Positions 52,150 through 61,654 of a DNA stretch of 64,000 nucleotides are shown in pieces. The translations under genes and the position numbers were made by a program. Location of the stretch: assembly GCA_032622095.1 (NCBI GenBank), contig CP136069.1, positions 107,102,278 to 107,166,277 of the forward strand, read 5' to 3'. The DNA is from Siphonodentalium dalli. Taxonomy: Eukaryota > Mollusca > Scaphopoda > Gadilida > Siphonodentaliidae. Numbering within the stretch: the first letter of the stretch is position 1; every line of letters starts with the position of its first letter. The notes beneath the pieces were generated by a model. The model was not told the DNA's origin. It saw only the letters and a list, made by a program, of their open reading frames with translations, and searched no databases.

Positions 52150-55100
52150 ATACATCTATAGGTATCCCCACCACAAACATATATAGGTATCCCCACCACA
52201 TACATATATAGGTATCCCCACCACATACATATTTAGCTATCCCCACCACATACATATATAGGTATCACCGCCACATACATCTATAGGTATCCCACCACAT
52301 ACATATATAGGTATCCCCGCCACACACATATATAGGTATTCCCACCACACACATCTATAGGTATCACCACCACACACATATATAGGTATATACATACATA
52401 TGTATGTATCCCCACCACATACATATATAGGTATCACCACTACACACATATATAGGTATCCCCACCACATACATATATAGGTATCCCATCACATACATAT
52501 ATAGTTATCCCCACCACATACATATATAGGTATCCCCACCACATACATAAATAGGTATCCCCATCACATACATCTATATGTATCTCCACCACACACATAT
52601 ATAGGTATCCCCACCACATACATCTATATGTATCCCCACCACGCACATATATAGGTATCCCCACCACATACATATATAGGTATCCCCACCACATACATCT
52701 ATAGGTATCCCCACCACATACATATATAGGTATCCCCACCACATACATATATATGTATCCCCACCACATACATATATAGGTATCCCCACCACATACATAT
52801 ATAAGTATCCCCACCACATACATCTATAGGTATCCCCACCACATACATATATAGGTATCCCCAACATATACATCTATAGGTACCCCCACCACACACATCT
52901 ATAGGTATCCCCACCATACACATCTATAGGTATCCCCACCACATACATATATAGGTATCCCCACCACATACATATATATGTATCCCCACCACATACATAT
53001 ATAGGTATCCCCACCACATACATATATATATATACACATATATATATAGGTATCCACACCATACACATCTATATATATAGGTAACCCCACCACATACATC
53101 TATTGGTATCCCCACCACATACATCTATTGGTATCCCCACCATACACATCTATAGGTATCCCCACCATACACATCTATATGTATCACCGCCACACTCATA
53201 TATAGGTATCCGCACCACATACATCTATAGGTATCACCACCACATACATATATAGGTATCCCCACCACATACATCTATAGGTATCCCCACCACACACATC
53301 TATATGTATCACCACCACATACATATATAGGTATCCCCACCACACACATATATAGGTATCCCCACGACATACATATATAGGTATCCCCACCACACACATA
53401 TAGGTATCCTCACCACACACATTTATAGGTATCCTCACCACACACATACATAGGTATCCCCGTGACATACATCTATAGGTATCACCACCACATACATCTA
53501 TAGGTATCACCACCACATACATCTATAGATATCCCCACCACATACATCTATAGGTATCCCCACCACATACATCTATAGGTATCCCCGCCACTCACATCTA
53601 TAGGTATCCTCACCACACACATATATAGGTATCCCCACCACATACATCTATAGTTATCCCCACCGCACACATATATAGGTATCCCCACCACACACATATA
53701 TAGGTATCCCCACCACATACATCTATTGGTATCCCCACCACACACATATAGGTATACCCGCCACACACATATATAGGTATCACCACCACATACATCTATA
53801 GGTATCACCACCACATACATCTATAGGTATCCCCACCACATACATATATAGGTATCCCCACCACATACATCTATAGGTATCCCCGCCACACACATCTATA
53901 GGTATCCTCACCACACACATATATAGGTATCCCCACCACATACATATATAGGTATCCACACCACACACATCTATATGTATTACCACCACATACATCTATA
54001 GGTATCACGACCACATACATATATAGGTATACATACCACATACATCTATATGTATCCGCACCACATACATGTATAGGTATCCTAACCACACACATATATA
54101 GGTATCCCCACCACACACATATATAGGTATCACCACCACATACATCTATATGTATCCCTACCACATACATCTATAGGTAACCCCACCACATACTTATATA
54201 GGTATCCCCACCACATACATCTATAGGTATCCCCACCACACACATATATAGGTATCAACACCACACACATATATAGGTATCACCACCACATACATCTATA
54301 GGTATCCCCACCACATACATCTATGGGTATCCCCGACACATACATATATAGGTATCACCACCACACACATATATAGGTATCCCCACCACATACATATATA
54401 GGTATCCCCGCCCTACACATCTATAGGTATCACCACCACACACATATATATGTATCACCACACACACATCTATATGTACCACCACCACATACATATATAG
54501 GTATTCCCACCACATACATATATAGGTATCCCCACCACATACATCTATAGGTATCCCCGCCAGACACATCTATAGGTATCACCACCACACACATCTATAG
54601 GTATCACCACCACATACATATATAGGTACCCCACCACATACATATATAGGTATCCACACCACATACATATATAGGTATCCCCGCCACACACATATATAGG
54701 TATCACCACCACATATATATATAGGTATCCCCACCACATACATCTATATGTCTCTCCAACACACACATCTATAGTATCCCCACCACACACATCTATAGGT
54801 ATCCCCCCCACATACATCTATAGGTATCCCACCGCATACATATATAGGTATCCCCACCACATACATCTATAGGTATCCCCACCACATACATATATAGGTA
54901 TCACCACCACATTCATATATAGGTATCCCCACCACATACATATATAGGTATCCCCACCACATACATATATAGGTATCCTCACCACACATCTATAGGTATC
55001 CTCACCACACACATATATAGGTATCCCCACCACATACATATATAGGTATCCCCGCCACACACATATATAGGTATCCCCACCACACACATATATAGGTATC

Positions 55101-56011
55101 CCCACCACACACATATATAGGTATCACCACCACATACATATATAGGTATCCCAACCACATACATATATAGGTATCCCCACCACACACATATATAGGTATC
55201 CCCACGACATACATCTATAGGTATCCCCACCACATACATATATAGGTATCACCACCACACACATCTATAGGTATCCCCACCACATACATCTATATGTATC
55301 CCCACCACAAACATCTATAGATATCCCCACCACATACATATATAGGTACCACCACCACACACATATATAGGTATCCCCACCCATACATCTATAGGTATCC
55401 CCACCAGATACATCTATAGGTATCCCCACCACATACATATATAGGTACCCCCACCACACATCTATAGGTATCACCACCACATACATATATAGGTATCACC
55501 ACCACACATATAGGTATCCCCACACACACATATATAGGTATCACCACCACATGCATATATAGGTATCCCCACCACATACATATATAGGTATCCCCACCTC
55601 ATACATATATAGGTATCCCCACCACACATATATAGGTATCACCACCACATACATATATAGGTATCACCACCACACACATATAGGTATCCCCACCACACAC
55701 ATATATCGGTATCACCACCACATACATATATAGGTATCCCCACCACACACATATATAGGTATCTCCACCACATACATATATAGGTATCCTCACCACATAG
55801 ATCTATAGGTATCACCACCACATACATATATAGGTATCCCCACCACATACATCTATAGGTATCACCACCACACACATATATAGGTATCCCCACCACATAC
55901 ATATATAGGTATCCCCACCACATACATATATAGGTATCCCCACCACATACATCTATAGGTATCCCCACCACATACATATATAGGTATCACCACCACACAC
56001 ATATATAGGTA
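52150..56011. repeat. Irregular right edge of the satellite array
   Basis: Units remain recognisable, but the long-range repeats and the ACAATACACATC landmark are absent. There are many private changes: TA-rich expansions at 53,021-53,080, shortened units at 54,470-54,480 and 54,770-54,840, and CCCACACACAC-type compressions near 55,510. Parts match distant left-hand segments (52.2-53.4 kb against 8.4-9.5 kb, and 53.44-53.65 kb against the first 300 bases) rather than neighbours. Decay at an array edge is expected when homogenisation by unequal exchange is weaker there. Confidence 0.75.
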
Positions 56012-56265
56012 TGGAGAAACAGCTCTCCACTGTTATATTCTGCTCACAAGGTGGTGACAATCTCACGTTTCAATCACCTTGTGTTCTGGACCCACACCTG
56101 GCTTGCGGTCGACCGCTTCGGTTCCAGCAGGTGCCTGGATTTCACGTCCGTATTCGTCAATCTCTATCAGTCAAGTCGAGGTCGCTCCTTTTGGGCAGGA
56201 CCCACGTGACCCAAACCCCGGGGTCTCGTTTATATGCGTCGGGGAGTTTCCGTAATTATACTACA
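56012..56265 (-). repeat. 3' LTR (254 bp)
   Basis: On the minus strand the block begins TGTAGTATAATTACGG directly after a polypurine tract and ends GAGCTGTTTCTCCA. It therefore has TG...CA ends with an imperfect inverted match (TGTAGTA / TGGAGAA). The base outside its end is satellite. The outside five bases on the plus strand are AGGTA (56,007-56,011), a candidate for one half of a target-site duplication whose partner is lost. No second LTR is present for comparison, so the ends are inferred from structure. A TATA-like box lies about 31 nt inside. Confidence 0.62.
56228..56236 (-). promoter_or_regulatory. TATA-like box in the LTR
   Basis: The minus strand reads GCATATAAACGAG, with TATAAA about 31 nt from the inferred 5' end of the LTR. 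This position would suit a short U3 promoter. It is a motif match only. Confidence 0.35.
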
Positions 56266-56280
56266 TTCCCCCTCACTTTC
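56266..56280 (-). promoter_or_regulatory. Polypurine tract (plus-strand primer site)
   Basis: The minus strand reads GAAAGTGAGGGGGAA immediately before the LTR start TGTAGTA. Fourteen of 15 bases are purines. Purine tracts abutting the 3' LTR prime second-strand synthesis in LTR retrotransposons. The position supports both the LTR boundary and the element's orientation. Confidence 0.58.
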
Positions 56281-57352
56281 TAAATGTGCTCCACCCTTTG
56301 AATCTCTGGGTACTTCAATTTATACCCTTCTATCATTGGTTATCATTTTTTATCATTATACGGCTTAATGTCCCCCTCCCATCCTTCGTACTTTTACTAC
56401 CATTAATATCAATACTAAAAAATCCACCCCCCACTTATTATTGTCCACATTTCCCATAATGACCTCCCCCCTTAACATCGGGCCGCCACCAGCCCTGGAA
56501 TGTATTAATATCCACAAATATATCACAACATTATAAACTTAACAAGGCGTGGGAAAAACCTCACCAAGGGAAAACCTCACCAAATCCCCTTAATACTCAA
56601 AAGTATATACATTTAGGGAGGGGAGATATCCAGTCTGCAGTGTGCATTATTCCCCCCCCCCAACAATATTAACAGGGGCAGTATGGGTGTTAGTACCCTC
56701 ACCCTACGGGGGAAAAACCCCGAACAATCAAATGCACACTGACTATGATTACTTGCCCATCTGGACATCCAACCCCCCTTGAGGTTGATATGTTAAATAT
56801 GGACGGATTTGCATCTATGGTTGATCTGGCTCATCTTAATTCACTAGCTGCACTACATCAAAATAACTACTAGTGATATTTAGATCAATACGACACCTGT
56901 TTCAAGGGTGCATGAGTTTTAATTCTCATGACTCAAATGCCCCCTCCTCCAACATTCTACCACCAGGTTACTTGGTGCTGAGATAATTTTAACTACATCC
57001 ATGTTATATATAACTTTGGTAACCTGTTAGTTATTATGGGAATTCACCATAAACATGATTATAATATTGTATAAGGTATACCATGTTCGTGCCTCTACTA
57101 TATGGGGTAATATTCCTATTTCCTTGCCATACCCCCCTGCTTACTAATCCGAGTTTGGCTATGAAATACCACTCTGTTTCAATCAAACCACCCTGTGTCA
57201 CTAATAAATCAGTATCTTATATAATGATGCAGCCCAGATCAACCCTATCTTCCGAGACAGTTCAATCAATCAATGAGTATGTGTATACATATAGGTGGTC
57301 AGTAGGGTACAGGGATTTTTGTGAAGGGACCGGAGAAAAAGATTGTTATTCG
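56281..57352 (-). other. Non-coding 3' internal region of the LTR element
   Basis: About 1.07 kb lies between the end of the TatD-like frame and the polypurine tract. The minus strand has no long open frame here. The plus strand is C- and T-rich with several C runs, including ten C at 56,652-56,661 (a G run on the element's sense strand). Small open frames in it look random. It is probably the 3' untranslated part of the element, or coding sequence decayed beyond recognition. Confidence 0.5.
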
Positions 57353-59469
57353 TTAAAGGGTAATACCCTGTATGACGAGCCGATCCAACGGGATCCGACC
57401 CACGTAGTTCTGGGAGTACAAACGCGGTACCCCCAGAATACGGGGCGATATGGTGAAGAATGAGTTCGGGAAATCCCGAAGCCATCGCTCCACCATATCG
57501 CCATCACCTACAAATCCACTTAAAATGATGGGTTCGCAGGTGATAGCCGCATCCCGCAAGATATCCCTTACCCGGCAGGCCACGTCCCTGCCTAATGGGT
57601 CCCCCTCGTGCCCTGTTAAGGACACGACGTGCCAATAGTGCGGGCCCAGGATGCCATCTGACCCAGGATGATATCCGGAGCCCAATGGCGATCCCAAGGT
57701 AGGCGTCGATCGATCACAGCATCTATGAGGGTGGCTGCCATGCGGATCTGGGGGATCAGTTGTCCCAGACCCACATGGTGTGGTAATATATCCCGTGGTG
57801 GGATTGCCAACGCCACCCTGAAGCGCCGGCTGAGGGGAAGCGGGATACTTCCCAAAGTGCCAGGGCCGATCTCCACCAGTCCTCCACAAGGGAGGACTGC
57901 CGGTGGAGTGGCAGAGGCTGTTAATTCCCCCACCATCTCCTCCGGGGAGAGATCAGCCCTACCACTCCAGTGGAGCGCCCTTTCCAGTCCTAGACTGCCA
58001 TCCCACAAGAGGAATTGAGTGTCATGGCTCCAACCCCCCGAGGCTTTATCGTGGTGTGGGTATTGGGCGACCTATCGGTATCTACGCCCCCCATAAACCC
58101 ACTAGTGTCTACTTGCATTAGGGGAGGTATCTCCAATGCAGGACGGGAGAGGGGCTGGTTCAGCCTAGTTGTGACGAGCCTGTTACCCTGACCCGCCCTC
58201 TCAACCTGAGGGGGAGTTCGAGACCCGCCAGGTTTTGCAACCTTGGCTGGCGGGGAACTCCGCACAGGAACGGCTTTACCCCCCACAGGGGGTACCACCA
58301 GTTCCTGCTGTCCTCCGGATCGCCCAGAGTCCCTGGGCCTCGACCTGGGGATTGCTCTCCCAGTCGGTACCCCGGGTCCCGACGCCACCCTAGATGCCTC
58401 CCCCATGCCCCCCTGCCATGCTCACTACCTGGCCTGGCTGGGGGCCCGCTGTGCCGAGGCTTGGGAGTTTGCACCACCTGACCCGCGACACTGCGGGAGA
58501 CCGCAGAGCTAAGGCAGGTGTCGTGGCCGGTGGAGCCCGGGGCGTTGCTGCCCGCGGATCCCCATTGACCACGAAACCGGCCCGCCACAACCTTGCTGCC
58601 ACCCAGCGAAGTACTCTCCAATGAAATAGGAGAGTAATGTTCTCTGGGCGGGCCAGCACCCTCCCATACGCATCAAACTTTGTGGCCTTAGCTGGGCTGA
58701 TCTCGAAGGCCCTCTCCAGCTCCCCAACCTGATGCCTCATAGGCTCTGAGATAGGGAACGGGAAAGGGCCCTCCCGAGCCGCCACCCCCGCCAAGGCCTC
58801 CAAGGTAACCCTTAAGGGTTTCACGTAGGCCATGAGAGCCGTCCGCTTTTGCTGAGGCTTTGATGAAGTATGCCTAGCCACGTGGCGTTGGAACTGGCGA
58901 GTGACCTCGCCGCACACGTCACAGCGCGAGCTGCCGTGCCGGGAGCCCACCCGCCGCCCAACGCCCGAAGACTGGTGCCGGCCTCCCAACGGCCCCACAC
59001 TCTTGCTTCTACCTCCACCCTTAGCCCCGGGTCGACCCCTCTCCCGGGGACCCGATAAGGACCTGTTTCGATCTCCACCCCCCGATTTGTGCCCGGGGAA
59101 GTCGACTGTCGGGGCTGGGCGGCCACCTCAGCATACGTGCGAAACCCCTGCCCGAGCCCTCCTCGTCCAGTCGTGTCCGGAGGCCGGCTGGAAGAGGACC
59201 GCCATACCAATGATGACCGTCCAATCCCCGGCGGGTCTGGTATCGAATGCAGGGTGTAGCCCCTCCCATGAGGGGCTACTTGCAACCCTTTCTGTAAATG
59301 CATTTCGATCGCCCGAGCCATATCTGACTCGGGCGACCCCTGGCCTGATATCAGCCACCCCCCTTGTGGGTGATCTGGACGGCCTTTCTGCCGCCCAAGA
59401 TCTTTTGGGCGATCCCTCCTCTTTCGAGGGATCCGCCCCAGGGGTCCCGTTAATGTCAGAGTAACTCAT
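57353..59469 (-). pseudogene. Post-pol reading frame: C2H2-type finger plus TatD-like hydrolase, decayed
   Basis: The frame starts with ATG at 59,467-59,469 (residues MSYSDINGTP...), 33 nt after the pol stop. Its coding signal then moves between minus frames at roughly 59.3, 58.95, 58.4-58.6, 58.0 and 57.7 kb, so it is broken by several frameshifts. A finger C-x2-C-x9-H-x3-H (CDVCGEVTRQFQRHVARH) lies at 58,870-58,923. It is followed by a helix-rich stretch including PENITLLFHWRVLRWVAARL. The 3' third resembles TatD-family metal-dependent DNases: FRVALAIPPRDI (57,787-57,822), GHEGDPLGRDVACRVRDILR, then SGFVGDGDMVERWLRDFP where the family has HCF-G, and IPLDRLVIQGI (57,362-57,394) where the family has a drlLlETD motif. 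The metal-binding positions look lost. A VDTSGFMGG segment at about 58,085-58,112 may be the former N-terminal HxH strand. The TatD relationship is by eye. The frame could alternatively be a host gene fragment, but its placement between pol and the 3' LTR argues for the element. Confidence 0.6.
58870..58923 (-). other. C2H2-type zinc-finger motif in the post-pol frame
   Basis: Residues CDVCGEVTRQFQRHVARH give C-x2-C-x9-H-x3-H. The upstream part is Ser/Arg/Gly-rich. A nucleic-acid-binding role would be usual for such a finger in a mobile-element protein, but its spacing is shorter than in the classical C2H2 finger and no target is implied. Confidence 0.55.
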
Positions 59470-59502
59470 TTTGTGTCATTCACTACAACAAAATAAACAA
59501 AA

Positions 59503-60210
59503 CTAATTAGTCATAGGATGAGCTATTTCACAATAGGGGCATGAGTATTTATCTAGCTTTCCAGCCCCGGCAGTGAGATTTACACAATTCCCATGAAACC
59601 AATCCAGGCAGTGGGTACATTGAACAATAAACCCTACTTCGGGTCCCCTACAGATACAGAATCTTGCTGTGTCGGTACCCCTTGCTTCGACCAAAGACTT
59701 ATGTCGTTCAATCCATGCGGGCAACACCCAGTCTTTACAGATCTTTAAATTATCATGATGAACCGTTAATGATTTACGGGGAAGTTGAACCCGAAATAAA
59801 AAGGTACTTATAACTTGTGTAATGATCCCTGTTCCTTTCCATACAGGGGCTAATTTCTTAGTTTGACCCTTCTTGGAACCCAAATCCAGCATATATATAA
59901 CATCACCCACTTGATATTTTCGGGTTTTTGCTGCCAGATCGTATCTTTGCTTACGATACTTCTGCTCTTGTTTTAACTTATCTCGGGCCCAATCATGTGT
60001 TTCCCGCATATCATTTTCAAGTTGATTTACATATTGAATTGTTGTATGACATGTTTGTTTAGGGACTGGCCCAAATACGAGATCCACTGGTTGGCACACT
60101 TCCCTCCCCAACATCATTTGATTTGGGGTAAAACCCGTTGTTCTATTTACTGAAGATCGTATCGCCCCTGCCAGCTTGATTGATTGATTGTTTATTTGCA
60201 AAGCCAACAT
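59503..60210 (-). pseudogene. Pol C-terminus: integrase tail with PHD finger (5'-truncated)
   Basis: This is an open frame of 235 codons ending in TAG (59,503-59,505). Residues 12-48 (KLAGAIRSSVNRTTGFTPNQ, then MMLGREV) are the end of a retroviral-type integrase core just after the catalytic Glu region. The DDE catalytic residues themselves are upstream and missing. Residues 98-158 form the C-terminal domain (YQVGDVIYMLD, KKLAPVWKGTG, VHHDNLKIC), equivalent to the GPY/F module, with GTG in place of GPY. Residues 185-227 form a PHD finger with all eight ligands: C185, C187, C198, C201, H206, C209, C224, C227. The first ten or so residues (to NNQS) come from the TTGA-rich junction and are probably not pol. 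The ATG at 60,210 is therefore not a genuine start. Confidence 0.82.
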
Positions 60211-60247
60211 TTAAGTTGGAACATAGCCAAAACATATATATATACAT
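60191..60247. other. Junction between the LTR element and the composite repeats
   Basis: A TTGA/TTTA-rich stretch (from about 60,177) and a short AT-rich segment separate the truncated integrase from the first composite element. No known element end is visible. It may mark the deletion that removed the 5' part of the LTR element. Confidence 0.4.
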
Positions 60248-60787
60248 ACTAGCCGATGAGCCCGACGTTGTCCGGGCTATTCAAAAACCAAATTTCAAGT
60301 CGATAGCTCCACCCGTTTCAAAAACCAAATTTCAAGTCGATAGCACCCGTTTCCGAGATCTCGTCTGCGCATGCGCGAAGCTGGCGTCGCACGGGCTCGG
60401 CGACCCGATAAAATTCGTATCCGGGGCAAGATACATTCACATAGCAAATTTCAAGTCGATAGCTCCACCCGTTTCCGAGATCTCGTCTGTGCATGCGCGA
60501 CGCTGGTATCGCACGGGCTCGGTGACCCGATAAAATTCGTATCCGGGGCAAGGTACATTCACATAGCAAATTTCAAGTCGATAGCTCCACCCGTTTCCAA
60601 GATCTCGTCTGCGCATGCGCGAAGCGGGCGCCGCACGGACTCGCCAATACGACAACGTTCACCGCCTGGTCAAACTACACACACGTACCAAGTTTCGTCC
60701 CGATCGGTCGAGAATCGTAGATTTGTATTAATGACAGACAGACAAACATACATACAGACAGACAGAGGTCTTCAAAATATATATGAG
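60248..60787 (+). repeat. Composite element copy A
   Basis: It has a head with a partial extra 37-bp repeat (core starts at 60,289 and 60,326), then cores at 60,445 and 60,567. The tail carries ACAG/ACAT repeats (about 60,731-60,765) and the GGTCTTCAAAATATATATGAG end. Confidence 0.7.
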
Positions 60788-61293
60788 ACTAGCCGATGAG
60801 CCCGACGTTGTCCGGGCTATTCAAAAACCAAATTTCAAGTCGATAGCTCTACCCGTTTCCGAGATCTGGTCTGCGCATGCGCGAAGCTGGCGTCGCACGG
60901 GCTCGGCGACCAGATAAAATTCGTATCCGGGGCAAGATACATTCACATACCAAATTTCAAGTCGATAGCTCCACCAGTTTCCGAGATCTCGTCTGCGCAT
61001 GCGCGAAGCTGGTGTCGCACGGGCTCGGCGACCCGATAAAATTCGCATCCGGGGCAAGATACATTCACATAGCAAATTTGAAGTCGATAGCTCAACCCGT
61101 TTCCGAGATCTCGTCTGCGCATGCGCTGCACGGGCGCCGCACGGGCTCGCCAATACGACAACGTTCACCGCCCGGTCAAACTACACACACGTACCAAGTT
61201 TCGTCCCGATCGGTCGAGAATCGTAGATTTGTATCAATGACAGACAGACAGACAAACAAACAAACAAACAGAGGTCTTCAAAATATATATGAG
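60788..61293 (+). repeat. Composite element copy B
   Basis: The cores start at 60,829, 60,951 and 61,073, spacing exactly 122 bp. The third core changes into the tail after GCGCATGCGC. The microsatellite here is ACAG then ACAA (about 61,239-61,270). At about 506 bp it looks like the cleanest full unit. Confidence 0.7.
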
Positions 61294-61654
61294 ACTAGCC
61301 GATGAGCCCGACGTTGTCCGGGCTATTCAAAAACCAAATTTCAAGTCCGGGCTTTTCAAAAACCAAATTTCAAGTCGATAGCTCTACCCGTTTCCGAGAT
61401 CTGGTCTGCGCATGCGCGAAGCTGGCGTCGCACGGGCTCGGCGACCCGATAAAATTCGTATCCGGGGCAAGATACATTCACATAAAAATTTCAAGTAGAT
61501 AGCTCCACCCGTTTCCGAGATATCGTCTGCGCATGCGCGAAGCTGGTATCGCACGGGCTCGGCGACCCGATAAAATTCGTATCCGGGGCAAGATACAGTC
61601 ACATGCCAAATTTCAAGTCGATAGCTCCACCCGTTTCCGAGATCTCGTCTGCGC
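61294..61654 (+). repeat. Composite element copy C, truncated
   Basis: The head is partly duplicated (GGGCTATTCAAAAACC followed by GGGCTTTTCAAAAACC). The cores start at 61,364, about 61,484 and 61,607. The third core stops at TCTGCGC (61,654), where the head of copy D begins, so the tail and microsatellite are missing. Confidence 0.65.

Larger units (their letters stand above)
1..56011. repeat. 25-bp satellite array, about 56 kb, open at left edge
   Basis: A head-to-tail array with a modal 25-bp unit: core AGGTATCCCCACCAC, then a 10-nt half that is mostly ATACATATAT, ACACATATAT or ATACATCTAT. Recurrent core variants are CCCCGCCAC, ATCACCACC, TATTCCCACC and CCTCACCAC. Units of 23 bp and 27 bp occur at fixed places. 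The consensus has 9 A, 6 T, 8 C and 2 G on the plus strand, so strand asymmetry is strong. All units point the same way apart from one short inverted scrap near 52,400. Minus-strand frames are mostly open because the consensus unit has no stop there and 25 mod 3 is 1, so each frame reads the same 25-residue periodic peptide. There is no non-repeat start, no splice structure and no independent coding signal, so none is called as a gene. The array continues beyond position 1. Whether it is centromeric, subtelomeric or interstitial cannot be told from this window. Confidence 0.97.
56012..60190 (-). mobile_element. 5'-truncated Ty3/Gypsy-like LTR retrotransposon
   Basis: Read on the minus strand, the order is: end of the integrase core and its C-terminal domain with a PHD finger (59,503 to about 60,190), a 33-nt gap, a decayed second reading frame with zinc-finger and TatD-like sequence (57,353-59,469), a non-coding stretch, a polypurine tract, and a 3' LTR ending in CA against the satellite. 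The gag, protease, reverse transcriptase, RNase H and most of the integrase are missing, as are the 5' LTR and primer-binding site. The left part of the element is lost at about 60,180-60,190, next to a short TTGA run. The Ty3/Gypsy assignment rests on the integrase tail, the order of parts and the LTR form. Treating the post-pol frame as part of the same element is inference from matching orientation, the short gap and the shared 3' LTR. Confidence 0.7.

Noticed and set aside
1-56011. CRISPR-like array
   Set aside because: The repeats are contiguous with no unique spacers, and the setting is eukaryotic with retroelements.
1-56011. Telomeric or centromeric identity
   Set aside because: The unit is unlike TTAGGG-type repeats and I see no CENP-B-like box. 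The position on the chromosome cannot be judged from the window.
1-56011. G-quadruplex array on the minus strand
   Set aside because: Each unit offers only GG and GGGG separated by one base, with about 18 other bases to the next unit. Loops would be too long for stable four-run structures.
56011-56283. Plus-strand open frame of 90 codons at the satellite edge
   Set aside because: It coincides with the LTR in the antisense direction and has no coding features.
57083-57463. Plus-strand open frame of 126 codons
   Set aside because: It overlaps the end of the minus-strand TatD-like frame, has no recognisable domain, and has composition like random AT-rich sequence.
58243-59464. Plus-strand open frames over the zinc-finger/TatD region
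   Set aside because: They lie opposite the minus-strand frame in GC-rich DNA where stops are rare. They are Pro/Arg-rich without motifs.
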